Below, piece by piece: positions 1 through 6,796 of a stretch of 23,026 nt of DNA; the stretch's first letter is position 1, and each line of letters starts with the position of its first letter. Source of the stretch: an uncultured Bacilli bacterium (GTDB lineage: Bacteria > Bacillota_I > Bacilli_A > RF39 > UBA660); assembly GCA_944327425.1 (NCBI GenBank), contig CALVHJ010000009.1:1-23026 (forward strand), given 5' to 3'. The translations under genes and the position numbers were made by a program. The notes under the pieces were generated by a model. The model had not been told where the DNA came from. It was given only the letters and a program-made list of their open reading frames with translations, and did no database searches.

Positions 1-669
1 CAAATAGAAGTACCAGACGTTAGTAATATGACCGTAAGTGATGCTATAAAAACACTTCAAGATGCCGGCTTTGTCGTTTCTGATGAGCAACGAGAAGTTG
101 ATTCTGCCGATATTGAAGAAGGCAGAGTCGTAAGAACTAGTCCGGCAGTTGGTTCCAAACGAAAAGATGGTACAGTTATTACTTTATATGTTTCTATCGG
201 TGATACGCAAATTGAAATAGAAGATTATACTGGGGAAAGTTACCTAGAAATTAAAGGTAAACTCGAAGCTTTAGGCTTATTTGTCTTAATTGAACGTCGG
301 GATGTTGAAGAAGATAATGAAGAAGAACCAGATTATGAAGTTGGTCGTATTATGGATCAGTCTATTGAACCAGGCGAAAGAGTATCCGCTGGTACAAATA
401 TTACTTTATATATCCCAAACATTGTTACTAACTATCCTGATTTTACTAGTGGTGAATATACTGTAAGTGATATCGAAGATTTTGCTGATACTTACGAACT
501 TGAAGTAGAAATAGAATATGTTGCAACTAGTGATTATGAACCTGGAACTATTTATTATCAGTCTAGACCAGTAGGTCAAAGAGTAGTTGCCGGTCAGTCA
601 TTTGTAATAAGAGTAGCTGAAGCTCCTGTCAATGATGATGATCCAGAATGTGAGAACGGTTTATGTTAA
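1..669 (+). CDS. prkC: PASTA-domain C-terminus of a PrkC/PknB-type Ser/Thr kinase (5' end cut by window)
   Basis: The reading frame is open from base 1, so this is the 3' part of a longer gene. It encodes about 222 residues made of three PASTA-like units of about 65-70 residues. The first begins VPDVSNMTVSDA, and each unit ends in the usual V.AG(T)x(I/V)xLY-like strand (for example GERVSAGTNITLYI). PASTA repeats form the extracellular part of membrane Ser/Thr kinases that sense muropeptides or lipid II. The kinase and membrane parts would lie upstream. Immediate overlap with rsgA matches the prpC-prkC-rsgA-rpe order of Bacillus, which supports a PrkC kinase over a PASTA-bearing penicillin-binding protein. 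The tail is very acidic, ends DDDPECENGLC, and has two Cys in the last seven residues. The kinase identity rests on context. Confidence 0.8.
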   Translation, partial: QIEVPDVSNMTVSDAIKTLQDAGFVVSDEQREVDSADIEEGRVVRTSPAVGSKRKDGTVITLYVSIGDTQIEIEDYTGESYLEIKGKLEALGLFVLIERRDVEEDNEEEPDYEVGRIMDQSIEPGERVSAGTNITLYIPNIVTNYPDFTSGEYTVSDIEDFADTYELEVEIEYVATSDYEPGTIYYQSRPVGQRVVAGQSFVIRVAEAPVNDDDPECENGLC

Positions 670-1481
670 AAGGCCTGATTATTAAAAACATTAGTGATAC
701 TTATACTGTCAAAGTAAATGATAATATTTATGAGTGTAAAGCAAGGGGTAAGTTTAGACATAGTAAGCTTACTCCTCTTGTTGGTGATATAGTTGAAATT
801 GAAAATAACTACATTATGGATATTTTAAAACGCAAGAATGAACTAGATCGTCCAAGCATCAGTAATATCGATATTGCTCTTATTATCTGTAGTGTAAAAA
901 AACCGGATTTATCTCTTTACTTACTTGATAAACAAATAACGAGCATAACCTTAAAAAAAATCGAACCTGTAATATGTTTTACTAAATTAGATTTACTTAC
1001 CAAAGAGGAATTATCCGAACTAAAAAAGATCATGAAATATTATCAAGAAATTGGTTATATGGTATTTACTAATTCTAATACTTCTCCACTTCTTAAATAT
1101 TTAAAAAACAAAACCATTGTCTTAACTGGTCAAACCGGTGCCGGCAAATCAAGTCTTTTAAATAGTATTGATAAAGATCTCAACTTAAAAACCGGTGAAA
1201 TAAGTACTTCCTTAGGAAGAGGACGTCATACCACAAGACACACCGAATTCTTTTTTACCCATGACGCTTTAATCGCTGATACCCCTGGTTTTTCGGCTTT
1301 AGATTTAAGTAAATATCAAAAAGAAGAAATAAGAGATACTTTTAAAGAATTTAGTAAATATCCCTGTGAATTTAAAAATTGTTTCCATATTAAAGAAGAA
1401 AACTGTGAAATTAAAAGAAAAGTTTTAGAAGGTAAAATACTACCTTCAAGATATGAAAATTACGGTAGTTTTATAAAGTGA
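663..1481 (+). CDS. rsgA: Ribosome small-subunit maturation GTPase RsgA
   Basis: Circularly permuted GTPase that helps late 30S assembly; its GTPase activity is stimulated by the 30S subunit. An N-terminal OB-fold (about residues 1-60) is followed by motifs in permuted order: G4 TKLD (107-110), G1 GQTGAGKS (156-163), a G2-like TTRH (190-193) and G3 DTPG (206-209). The C-terminal zinc site has the C-x4-C-x-H-x5-C spacing of the family (C235, C240, H242, C248). At 272 residues it is slightly shorter than most homologues. The ATG overlaps the stop of the upstream kinase gene by 7 nt with only a weak ribosome site, so translational coupling is likely. It ends in TGA; reading on in frame would enter the next gene, which argues against TGA coding for Trp here. 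Confidence 0.95.
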   Translation: MLKGLIIKNISDTYTVKVNDNIYECKARGKFRHSKLTPLVGDIVEIENNYIMDILKRKNELDRPSISNIDIALIICSVKKPDLSLYLLDKQITSITLKKIEPVICFTKLDLLTKEELSELKKIMKYYQEIGYMVFTNSNTSPLLKYLKNKTIVLTGQTGAGKSSLLNSIDKDLNLKTGEISTSLGRGRHTTRHTEFFFTHDALIADTPGFSALDLSKYQKEEIRDTFKEFSKYPCEFKNCFHIKEENCEIKRKVLEGKILPSRYENYGSFIK

Positions 1482-1493
1482 GTAGGTGAATAT

Positions 1494-2477
1494 ATGAAAA
1501 AGAAAATACTAATACCCATTGTTATTCTTTTAGTAGTTATAATTGCTTTTGAAGTTATCTATCTTTTTACTCTTAATACTAAAGAAGAAGAACCAAATAA
1601 TCCCCCATCAGAAACAGAAGAACCACTTAATCCTAATATTACGGTAAGTAAAGAAAGTATCTTAAAAATAAGTGAAGAAGAAAACATATATGTTGATACT
1701 GATTTTTCTTCCCAAATCCTAGTTGATAACATTAATGATGAAGAAGTTTATTTGGAAATAATCAATAACCGTCTTTATCTTACTAAAGGAACAAAACAAA
1801 GTTTAGTTTCTAATTTAACTGAAGAAATAGTCTATTTTAAAGATGCTCAAAATAACTGTGATGTATCTAAAAATAATATTTTAATATTAACAACTAGTGG
1901 TAATTTATATATGCTAAGAGGATATACTAATCGTAGTCGTTTTTCTGAGGAAACCTTAACTAAACTAAATAATAATGAAGATGTTTTAATTTATTTAGAT
2001 AAGTTAAATAGTGATGGCCTAAAGGTCGAAGCTTTTATTGATTCTCATGGTGATGGTAGATTTGCTACTTGTGGCCTTCCGACCCAATATATTTATGCAT
2101 CTGATAAAACAGTAAGAGCCTATGACACTTTTGAAGAAGCTAAAAAATACGTAGTCGATTATATTGGTAATAATCAAAATAGGGGTTTTGTTATTTATAA
2201 TGATCAAACAATATCTATTAATGATGCTGATTTAGTTTTAAATAAAGATGGAACCTCTTTAGTTATCAAAGAATATTACATTGATAGAAATAATAATATT
2301 TATTTAATTGATGCTAATAACTATTTATATATTGAAGAATATAATACTGATTCTCTAAACTATTCACCAGAAATAAAGCTTTATAGTGAAATTCCTGTTA
2401 ATAATGTTTCTAGAAATTACACTGGTGTTGTCCAAATAAATTTTGTTGATACTAGCTCTTTAAATATAAATATATAA
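1494..2477 (+). CDS. Unknown single-pass membrane-anchored extracellular protein
   Basis: I do not recognise this 327-residue protein. It starts MKKKILIPIVILLVVIIAFE, a Lys-rich start and one hydrophobic helix (about 4-26), then an acidic Glu/Pro/Asn linker (about 31-48). The remainder is polar and rich in Asn, Asp, Ile and Tyr, with predicted beta character. There is no lipobox, so the helix is more likely a membrane anchor than a lipoprotein signal. Only two Cys are seen in the ectodomain. An AGGTGA ribosome site (1485-1490) precedes the ATG. It sits between rsgA and rpe, which are adjacent in Bacillus, so it looks like a lineage-specific insertion in the operon. Co-transcription with a PASTA kinase makes an envelope role plausible, but no function can be assigned. 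Confidence 0.8.
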   Translation: MKKKILIPIVILLVVIIAFEVIYLFTLNTKEEEPNNPPSETEEPLNPNITVSKESILKISEEENIYVDTDFSSQILVDNINDEEVYLEIINNRLYLTKGTKQSLVSNLTEEIVYFKDAQNNCDVSKNNILILTTSGNLYMLRGYTNRSRFSEETLTKLNNNEDVLIYLDKLNSDGLKVEAFIDSHGDGRFATCGLPTQYIYASDKTVRAYDTFEEAKKYVVDYIGNNQNRGFVIYNDQTISINDADLVLNKDGTSLVIKEYYIDRNNNIYLIDANNYLYIEEYNTDSLNYSPEIKLYSEIPVNNVSRNYTGVVQINFVDTSSLNINI

Positions 2478-2489
2478 AGGTGGTGTAAA

Positions 2490-3122
2490 ATGAAAATATC
2501 GGTATCTTATTTAACTAGTAATTATGAAAAAAAACAAACTATTAAACTAATAGAAAAGACAAATGCTGATTATATCCATGTTGATTTAATGGATGGTGGC
2601 TTTGTCGAACATAAAAATTTTAAGATAGAGGAAGTATTAGCTCTTTTAAGTGATCATCAAAAACCCCTAGATATTCATTTAATGGTTTTTGATCCCCTTA
2701 TCTATATTAAAGAATTAGCCAAGTTAAATCCTTCCTACATCACTTTTCACATTGAAGCTACTAAAGATATTGTGGGAACTATAAAAGAAATTCGTAAATA
2801 TGGAATTAAAGTAGGTTTGTCCTTAAGACCCAACACTGACATTCATGAAATTATGCCTTATTTAGCTTTAGTTGATTTAATCCTTATTATGAGTGTTAAT
2901 CCCGGGGCTGGCGGTCAAAGTTTTATTAGTACCTCTTCTGATCGTTTAGAAGAACTACGTAAAATAAGAGCCGAAAATAACTTATCTTTTCTAATTGCAA
3001 TGGATGGTGGCATAAATAATGAGACCATTAAACTAGTTAAAGATCTAGATATAGCAGTTAGTGGTTCATTTATATGTAAATCAACTAATTATCAAGCTCA
3101 AATTGATAAATTAAGAGAATAA
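2490..3122 (+). CDS. rpe: Ribulose-phosphate 3-epimerase (divergent)
   Basis: TIM-barrel enzyme interconverting ribulose 5-phosphate and xylulose 5-phosphate in the cytosolic pentose phosphate pathway. Family motifs are visible: HVDLMDGGFV (30-39, metal/catalytic H30 and D32), DIHLMV with H63, SVNPGAGGQSFI (135-146, phosphate loop) and AMDGGIN with D172. Its 210 residues are near the family norm of 215-220. Two conserved spots differ: the usual PSILSADF start reads SVSYLTSNY, and GVSLNPATP reads GLSLRPNTD. The main catalytic residues are intact, so activity is likely. AGGTGG lies 5' of the ATG. The position after rsgA agrees with Bacillus synteny, although thiN does not follow. Confidence 0.9.
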   Translation: MKISVSYLTSNYEKKQTIKLIEKTNADYIHVDLMDGGFVEHKNFKIEEVLALLSDHQKPLDIHLMVFDPLIYIKELAKLNPSYITFHIEATKDIVGTIKEIRKYGIKVGLSLRPNTDIHEIMPYLALVDLILIMSVNPGAGGQSFISTSSDRLEELRKIRAENNLSFLIAMDGGINNETIKLVKDLDIAVSGSFICKSTNYQAQIDKLRE

Positions 3123-3187
3123 TTTACCCTGAATAAACATTATGTTCAAATATATTCAAAAAATGCAGGCTATAAGAACAAAATATA

Positions 3188-3215
3188 TTGACACATATAC
3201 TATATATGCTATAAT
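3188..3215 (+). promoter_or_regulatory. Consensus promoter of the small RNA
   Basis: Perfect -35 TTGACA (3188-3193), 16-bp spacer, and perfect -10 TATAAT (3210-3215) with an extended TGn element just 5' of it. Transcription should start near 3222. No open reading frame follows before a terminator at 3295-3324, so the promoter appears to drive a non-coding RNA. Confidence 0.85.
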
Positions 3216-3221
3216 TATTTA

Positions 3222-3324
3222 CAAGGAAAGTTAAATCCTGCCTATATAGCTTTATTCTTTTTATATATAGGCGGGAATGTTTCAAATTTCATTAGTGGGA
3301 TCCTTTAAATTCCCACATTTTTTT
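3222..3324 (+). ncRNA. Candidate free-standing small RNA, ~103 nt, family unknown
   Basis: Bounded by a near-perfect promoter and an intrinsic terminator, with no plausible ORF. It has two hairpins. Hairpin 1 is a 13-bp stem, TCCTGCCTATATA (3236-3248) with TATATAGGCGGGA (3264-3276), containing one G-U pair and a 15-nt U-rich loop. Hairpin 2 is the terminator (3295-3316). GGGAAT (3273-3278), at the 3' arm of hairpin 1, can also pair with ATTCCC (3309-3314) in the terminator arm, so two exclusive folds are possible. The next gene has its own promoter starting inside the U-tract, which favours an independent RNA over a leader. I see no match to 6S, SRP, tmRNA, RNase P or T-box signatures. A riboswitch-like attenuator remains possible. 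Confidence 0.55.
3295..3324 (+). terminator. Intrinsic terminator of the small RNA
   Basis: GTGGGA (3295-3300) pairs with TCCCAC (3311-3316) around a 10-nt loop, followed by A and seven T (3318-3324). It would also stop any transcript running on from the prkC-rsgA-rpe operon, which has no other visible terminator. Confidence 0.75.
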
Positions 3325-3351
3325 GACATTTTTAAATATTTATGATAATAT
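3323..3351 (+). promoter_or_regulatory. Promoter for the 150-aa gene
   Basis: TTGACA (3323-3328) begins within the T-run of the preceding terminator. A 17-bp spacer leads to TAATAT (3346-3351); GATAAT (3344-3349) with a 15-bp spacer is an alternative -10. A ribosome site AAGGAG (3356-3361) and the ATG at 3373 follow, giving a very short leader. Confidence 0.6.
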
Positions 3352-3372
3352 GAACAAGGAGATGAAAAAAAC

Positions 3373-3825
3373 ATGCAATATGATCAATTACTTGCTTTAA
3401 AAGAAAAACTTGAAATAGCCATTAAAAAAATTTCTAGCAACTATCGTATAAGTCCTGAAAAAAGAGAAGAGCAAATAAATATAATAAATAGTAGACTAAA
3501 AGAAGTAGAAGAAAGGTTAGAGGCCTGTGAAGTAACTTATTATCAAAAAAGATTCTCTGGTACTAATGATGATATTAAAGCTAATAAAAAGCAAGTTAAA
3601 TATGAATTTTTAAGTTATCTTCTAAAAGGCTACTCTTTTAGTGATGCTTTATCGCTAATTAAAGCATCATTTCCTAATCCCGGTTTTAATATTGATCGCT
3701 ACATTTCTAGTTTAAGAGCTAAAGGCTATTTTGGCTATAAGCACATTTTTGAAGAAGAAAGTGATATATATTTAACCGAAAAAACCCTCAGATATTTAGA
3801 AAATAATGCAAGTTTAAAAAGATAA
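3373..3825 (+). CDS. Unknown 150-residue cytoplasmic protein
   Basis: I do not recognise it. The N-terminal half (about 1-60) is charged and heptad-like (LLALKEKLEIAIKKI... and LKEVEERLEA), suggesting a coiled coil. The C-terminal half (about 75-145) looks like a compact helical domain, with KGYSFSDALSLIKASFP and RYISSLRAKGYFGYK, that could resemble a winged helix. There is no signal peptide or membrane segment and only one Cys. The start is fixed by AAGGAG 11 nt upstream; another ATG at 3362 is out of frame. It has its own promoter and a terminator overlapping its stop, so it is a single-gene unit between the small RNA and mutS. Faint similarity to RecX-like helical repeats was considered but is not convincing. 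Confidence 0.75.
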   Translation: MQYDQLLALKEKLEIAIKKISSNYRISPEKREEQINIINSRLKEVEERLEACEVTYYQKRFSGTNDDIKANKKQVKYEFLSYLLKGYSFSDALSLIKASFPNPGFNIDRYISSLRAKGYFGYKHIFEEESDIYLTEKTLRYLENNASLKR

Positions 3826-3838
3826 ACTTACATTTTTT
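3810..3838 (+). terminator. AT-rich intrinsic terminator overlapping a stop codon
   Basis: AAGTTTA (3810-3816) and TAAACTT (3823-3829) form a 7-bp stem with a 6-nt loop, then ACA and six T. The TAA stop of the 150-aa gene lies in the 3' arm. The stem is weak in GC, so efficiency is uncertain. Confidence 0.5.
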
Positions 3839-3840
3839 CT

Positions 3841-3868
3841 TTGCAAAAAAAATTAAGAATGATATAAT
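3841..3868 (+). promoter_or_regulatory. mutS promoter
   Basis: TTGCAA (3841-3846), 16-bp spacer, TATAAT (3863-3868). The ribosome site AGAGGAAA lies just ahead of the ATG at 3894. The nusB promoter at 8619-8647 uses the same TTGCAA -35. Confidence 0.75.
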
Positions 3869-3893
3869 TAATTGGTAGTAAAGAGGAAATAAA

Positions 3894-6428
3894 ATGAAAT
3901 TAAGTGAAGTAAATAGAAACGAATTAAGTCCCATGATGAAGCAATACATGGAAATAAAAGATCAATATCCTGATGAATTATTATTTTATCGTCTAGGGGA
4001 CTTTTATGAATTATTTTTTGAAGATGGTATAACCGCATCTCGCGAATTAGAATTAACTTTAACGGGTAAAAACGCCGGTTTAAAAGAACGTGTTCCTATG
4101 TGTGGAGTTCCTTTTCATAGTGTTAATCCCTATATTGAAAAACTAGTTGAAAAAGGTTATAAAGTTGCTATTTGTGAACAATTAGAAGATCCTAAAAAAG
4201 TTAAAGGTACGGTTAAAAGAGGGGTAGTCGAAGTAATATCTAAAGGAACGGTTGTAAACTTAGAATCCTTAAATGAACATGATAATAATTATATTGCTAG
4301 TGTTCTTGATTTAAATTATTTATATTTGTTAACTTATGCTGATATTTCCACTGGTGAACTAAAAAGTTTAAACATATCGCATAATAAAGAAAATCTTATT
4401 AATGAAATCCTTCATTTAAATATTAAAGAAGTTATTTTAGAAAATAATACTGATTCAGAGTTTATTCATTTACTTAAAAACACGTATGGTATTGAAGTGT
4501 CTATTAGTAGTGATTATCTAACTGAAGGATATACCACTTTAATTGATTCGGTTAGTGATGTTCGCGTAAAACAAGGAATAAGACATCTTCTTTATTATTT
4601 AGTTGTTAAAGAACTAAAAGATTTACATCATATTTCTCGAGTTGAAATAGTTAATAAAAAAAGTTATTTAGAAATGGATATCCATACTATTCGTAATCTT
4701 GAATTAACTGAAACTTTAAGACTAAAAGAAAGAACTTACTCTCTTTTATGGCTTCTTGATAAAACTAAAACTGCTATGGGTTCAAGAAAACTAAAATCTT
4801 GGCTAACTAATCCTTTAAGGAATAAAGAAGAAATAATGGATCGCTATCAAAAGATTGAAACATTTAACACTTATTTTATGGAAACAGATGAACTAAGAAA
4901 CCTTTTATATGAAGTCTATGATTTAGAAAGATTATGTGCTAAGGTTATATGTGGTAATTTAAATGCCCGTGACTTACTTCAAATAAAAAAATCTTTAGAA
5001 GTTTTACCCCGTATAAGCAATATTATTAGCGAACTAAAACTTTCTTATTCCCTAAATACTCATGATGAATTATATAAACTCTTAGAAAGTAGTATTTACG
5101 AAAATCCCCCTATAAGTGTTAAAGAAGGCTTTTTGATTAAAGATGGCTATAATAAAGAATTAGATGAATTAAAAAAAGTACGTTCGGGTGGTAAAGATTT
5201 TATCGCTGAATTTGAAACAACTTTAAAAGAAAAAACGGGTATAAAAAATTTAAAAGTAGGCTTTAATCGTGTTTTTGGTTATTACATTGAAGTATCTAAA
5301 GGCCAAATTACCAATGTTGATCCTGCTTGGGGTTGGGAACGTCGCCAAACTCTAACTAATTATGAAAGATATATATCTCCTGAATTAAAAGAAAAAGAAA
5401 GTCTAATTTTAAATGCCGAAGAAAAAATATTTGAATTAGAATATGCTTTATTTAATACAATTAGAGATAGAGTTAAAGATGAAGTCCTAGAAATAAAGAA
5501 AACTGCTGAGGTTATAAGTGAAATAGATACACTTATATCCCTAGCTGTTTGTAGTGATGAATACGGTTTAGTTAAACCAACTCTTAATGATGATAACATA
5601 ATTGAAATAACTAGTGGTAGACATCCTGTAATTGAGAAGGTTAGTAAAGAAGCTTATGTTCCTAATGATATAAAAATGGATAAAACAACGGATATTCTTC
5701 TTATAACGGGACCAAACATGAGTGGTAAATCAACTTATATGCGTGAACTTGCTATCATTATTATTATGGCTCAAATGGGTTCTTTTGTTCCGGCAAAATC
5801 TGCCAACTTAAGTATTTTTGATAAAATATTTACAAGAATTGGTGCTAGTGATGATTTAGTAAGTGGAGAGTCTACTTTTATGGTCGAAATGAAAGAAGCT
5901 AAAAATGCTTTAGTAAATGCCACTTCAAATAGTCTTATTTTATTTGATGAGTTAGGTAGGGGAACAGCAACTTTTGATGGTATGAGTCTCGCTCAAGCTA
6001 TACTAGAATATGTTGCCAAAAATATTAAATGTAAAACCCTTTTTTCAACTCATTATCATGAACTTACTAGTTTAGAAAAAGACTATCAAAATATCAAAAA
6101 TGTTCATGTTGCTGCCAAAGAAGAGGGTAATATGATAACTTTCCTTCATAAAGTAAAAGATGGCCCAGCTGATAAAAGTTATGGTATTCATGTAGCAAGA
6201 TTAGCGGGTATGCCTGATGAATTATTAACTAGAGCAGAAATTATTTTAGATAGTTATGAAAATAATGAAAAAAAGGCAATTAAAAATGATGATAATATCC
6301 AGTTATCTCTAAATTTTGATGAACCAAAAAAAGATAATTTACGGGAAAAACTAAAAACTATTGATCCTTTAAATACAACTCCTATGGAAGCATTAAATAT
6401 ATTATTTGAATTAAAAGATTTAGAATAG
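3894..6428 (+). CDS. mutS: DNA mismatch repair protein MutS
   Basis: ATPase that recognises mispaired bases and small loops and starts mismatch repair. Domain I carries the mismatch-wedge motif F-Y-E in GDFYELF (F37, E39), which separates it from MutS2. The C-terminal ATPase has Walker A GPNMSGKST (606-614), Walker B/signature FDELGRGTATFDG (684-696) and STHYHEL (718-724). QLSLNF (803-808) resembles the sliding-clamp binding motif QLSLF. Length (844) is normal for MutS1. It is transcribed from its own promoter. MutL, which usually follows in Bacillota, is not here; a divergent regulator and a surface protein occupy that place. Confidence 0.97.
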   Translation: MKLSEVNRNELSPMMKQYMEIKDQYPDELLFYRLGDFYELFFEDGITASRELELTLTGKNAGLKERVPMCGVPFHSVNPYIEKLVEKGYKVAICEQLEDPKKVKGTVKRGVVEVISKGTVVNLESLNEHDNNYIASVLDLNYLYLLTYADISTGELKSLNISHNKENLINEILHLNIKEVILENNTDSEFIHLLKNTYGIEVSISSDYLTEGYTTLIDSVSDVRVKQGIRHLLYYLVVKELKDLHHISRVEIVNKKSYLEMDIHTIRNLELTETLRLKERTYSLLWLLDKTKTAMGSRKLKSWLTNPLRNKEEIMDRYQKIETFNTYFMETDELRNLLYEVYDLERLCAKVICGNLNARDLLQIKKSLEVLPRISNIISELKLSYSLNTHDELYKLLESSIYENPPISVKEGFLIKDGYNKELDELKKVRSGGKDFIAEFETTLKEKTGIKNLKVGFNRVFGYYIEVSKGQITNVDPAWGWERRQTLTNYERYISPELKEKESLILNAEEKIFELEYALFNTIRDRVKDEVLEIKKTAEVISEIDTLISLAVCSDEYGLVKPTLNDDNIIEITSGRHPVIEKVSKEAYVPNDIKMDKTTDILLITGPNMSGKSTYMRELAIIIIMAQMGSFVPAKSANLSIFDKIFTRIGASDDLVSGESTFMVEMKEAKNALVNATSNSLILFDELGRGTATFDGMSLAQAILEYVAKNIKCKTLFSTHYHELTSLEKDYQNIKNVHVAAKEEGNMITFLHKVKDGPADKSYGIHVARLAGMPDELLTRAEIILDSYENNEKKAIKNDDNIQLSLNFDEPKKDNLREKLKTIDPLNTTPMEALNILFELKDLE

Positions 6429-6451
6429 CGTATGTAAATTTAACAAAATAA

Positions 6452-6491
6452 AAAAATACTAATCATTTTTGAGAAGTATTTTTATTTTTTT
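6452..6491 (+). terminator. Terminator of mutS, possibly bidirectional
   Basis: AAAAATACT (6452-6460) pairs with AGTATTTTT (6475-6483) around a 14-nt loop and is followed by a T-rich run. The A-run on the left arm gives a T-run on the other strand. It lies between convergent mutS and the XRE gene, so it may serve both. The XRE stop codon is within the loop. Confidence 0.6.
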
Positions 6492-6684
6492 GAATTGATT
6501 TTTTAACTTCTAAAGCTATTTCTTCATCAGTTAAATCTAATGCTATAACTATTTTAGCAAAAGTATCTAATAACGGCATATTTAAATTGTTTTCAATTCT
6601 AAATATAGTTTTTCTATCTATATTTGTTAATCTTTCTAATTCTTCTTGACTAATACTAGCTCTTTTCCGATATTCTTTAAGCAT
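6463..6684 (-). CDS. Small XRE/HTH_3-family transcriptional regulator
   Basis: A 73-residue protein that is almost only a Cro/CI-type helix-turn-helix: MLKEYRKRASISQEELERLT, then DRKTIFRIENNLNMPLLDTFAKIVIAL, the usual scaffold and recognition helices, followed by a short basic tail. Start choice: this ATG has GGTGGAG just upstream and lies about 11 nt after the predicted transcription start. A frame extending to 6813 adds 43 hydrophobic or non-family residues and would read back through the promoter of the divergent gene, so it was rejected. It is transcribed away from the DGR-like surface protein gene, and direct repeats in the shared region are candidate operators. A repressor of itself and of the neighbour is an inference from this layout. 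Confidence 0.85.
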   Translation of the reverse strand: MLKEYRKRASISQEELERLTNIDRKTIFRIENNLNMPLLDTFAKIVIALDLTDEEIALEVKKSIQKNKNTSQK

Positions 6685-6701
6685 TTTCTCCACCCTAGAA
6701 A

Positions 6702-6729
6702 ATTGTAGCAAGTTTGCCTCATTTTTGCA
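6702..6729 (-). promoter_or_regulatory. Promoter of the XRE regulator
   Basis: On the minus strand, a -10 TACAAT (6707-6702) with an extended TGn directly upstream and a weak -35 TGCAAA (6729-6724), 16-bp spacer. It predicts a transcript starting near 6695, right at the ribosome site, and fixes the short start of the regulator. Confidence 0.5.
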
Positions 6730-6745
6730 TTGACAAGTATGCCCC
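6709..6745. repeat. 12-bp direct repeats in the divergent promoter region (candidate operator)
   Basis: CAAGTTTGCCTC (6709-6720) and CAAGTATGCCCC (6734-6745) match at 10 of 12 positions, with 25 bp between starts. The first copy abuts the -10 of the regulator and contains a GCAA/TTGC palindrome with the preceding base. The second overlaps the -35 of the surface-protein gene. Placement on both promoters fits binding by the adjacent XRE protein; binding itself is inferred. Confidence 0.45.
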
Positions 6746-6759
6746 ATAAAAGGTATAAT
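6730..6759 (+). promoter_or_regulatory. Promoter of the DGR-like surface protein gene
   Basis: Consensus -35 TTGACA (6730-6735), 18-bp spacer, consensus -10 TATAAT (6754-6759). A transcript starting near 6766 would carry the AAGGA ribosome site (6783-6787) before the ATG at 6797. The -35 overlaps one of the two direct repeats. Confidence 0.8.
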
Positions 6760-6796
6760 AAAAATGTAAATATAGTTGAGTGAAGGATAGTGTTTT

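Noticed and set aside
663..2477. TGA as a Trp codon (Mycoplasma code)
   Set aside because: rsgA would fuse in frame to the next gene, which has its own ribosome site and signal anchor; Trp positions use TGG throughout.
3222..3324. T-box, 6S or SRP RNA identity for the small RNA
   Set aside because: No T-box sequence, too short and lacking the central bubble of 6S, and none of the conserved SRP tetraloop or Alu-like sequence.
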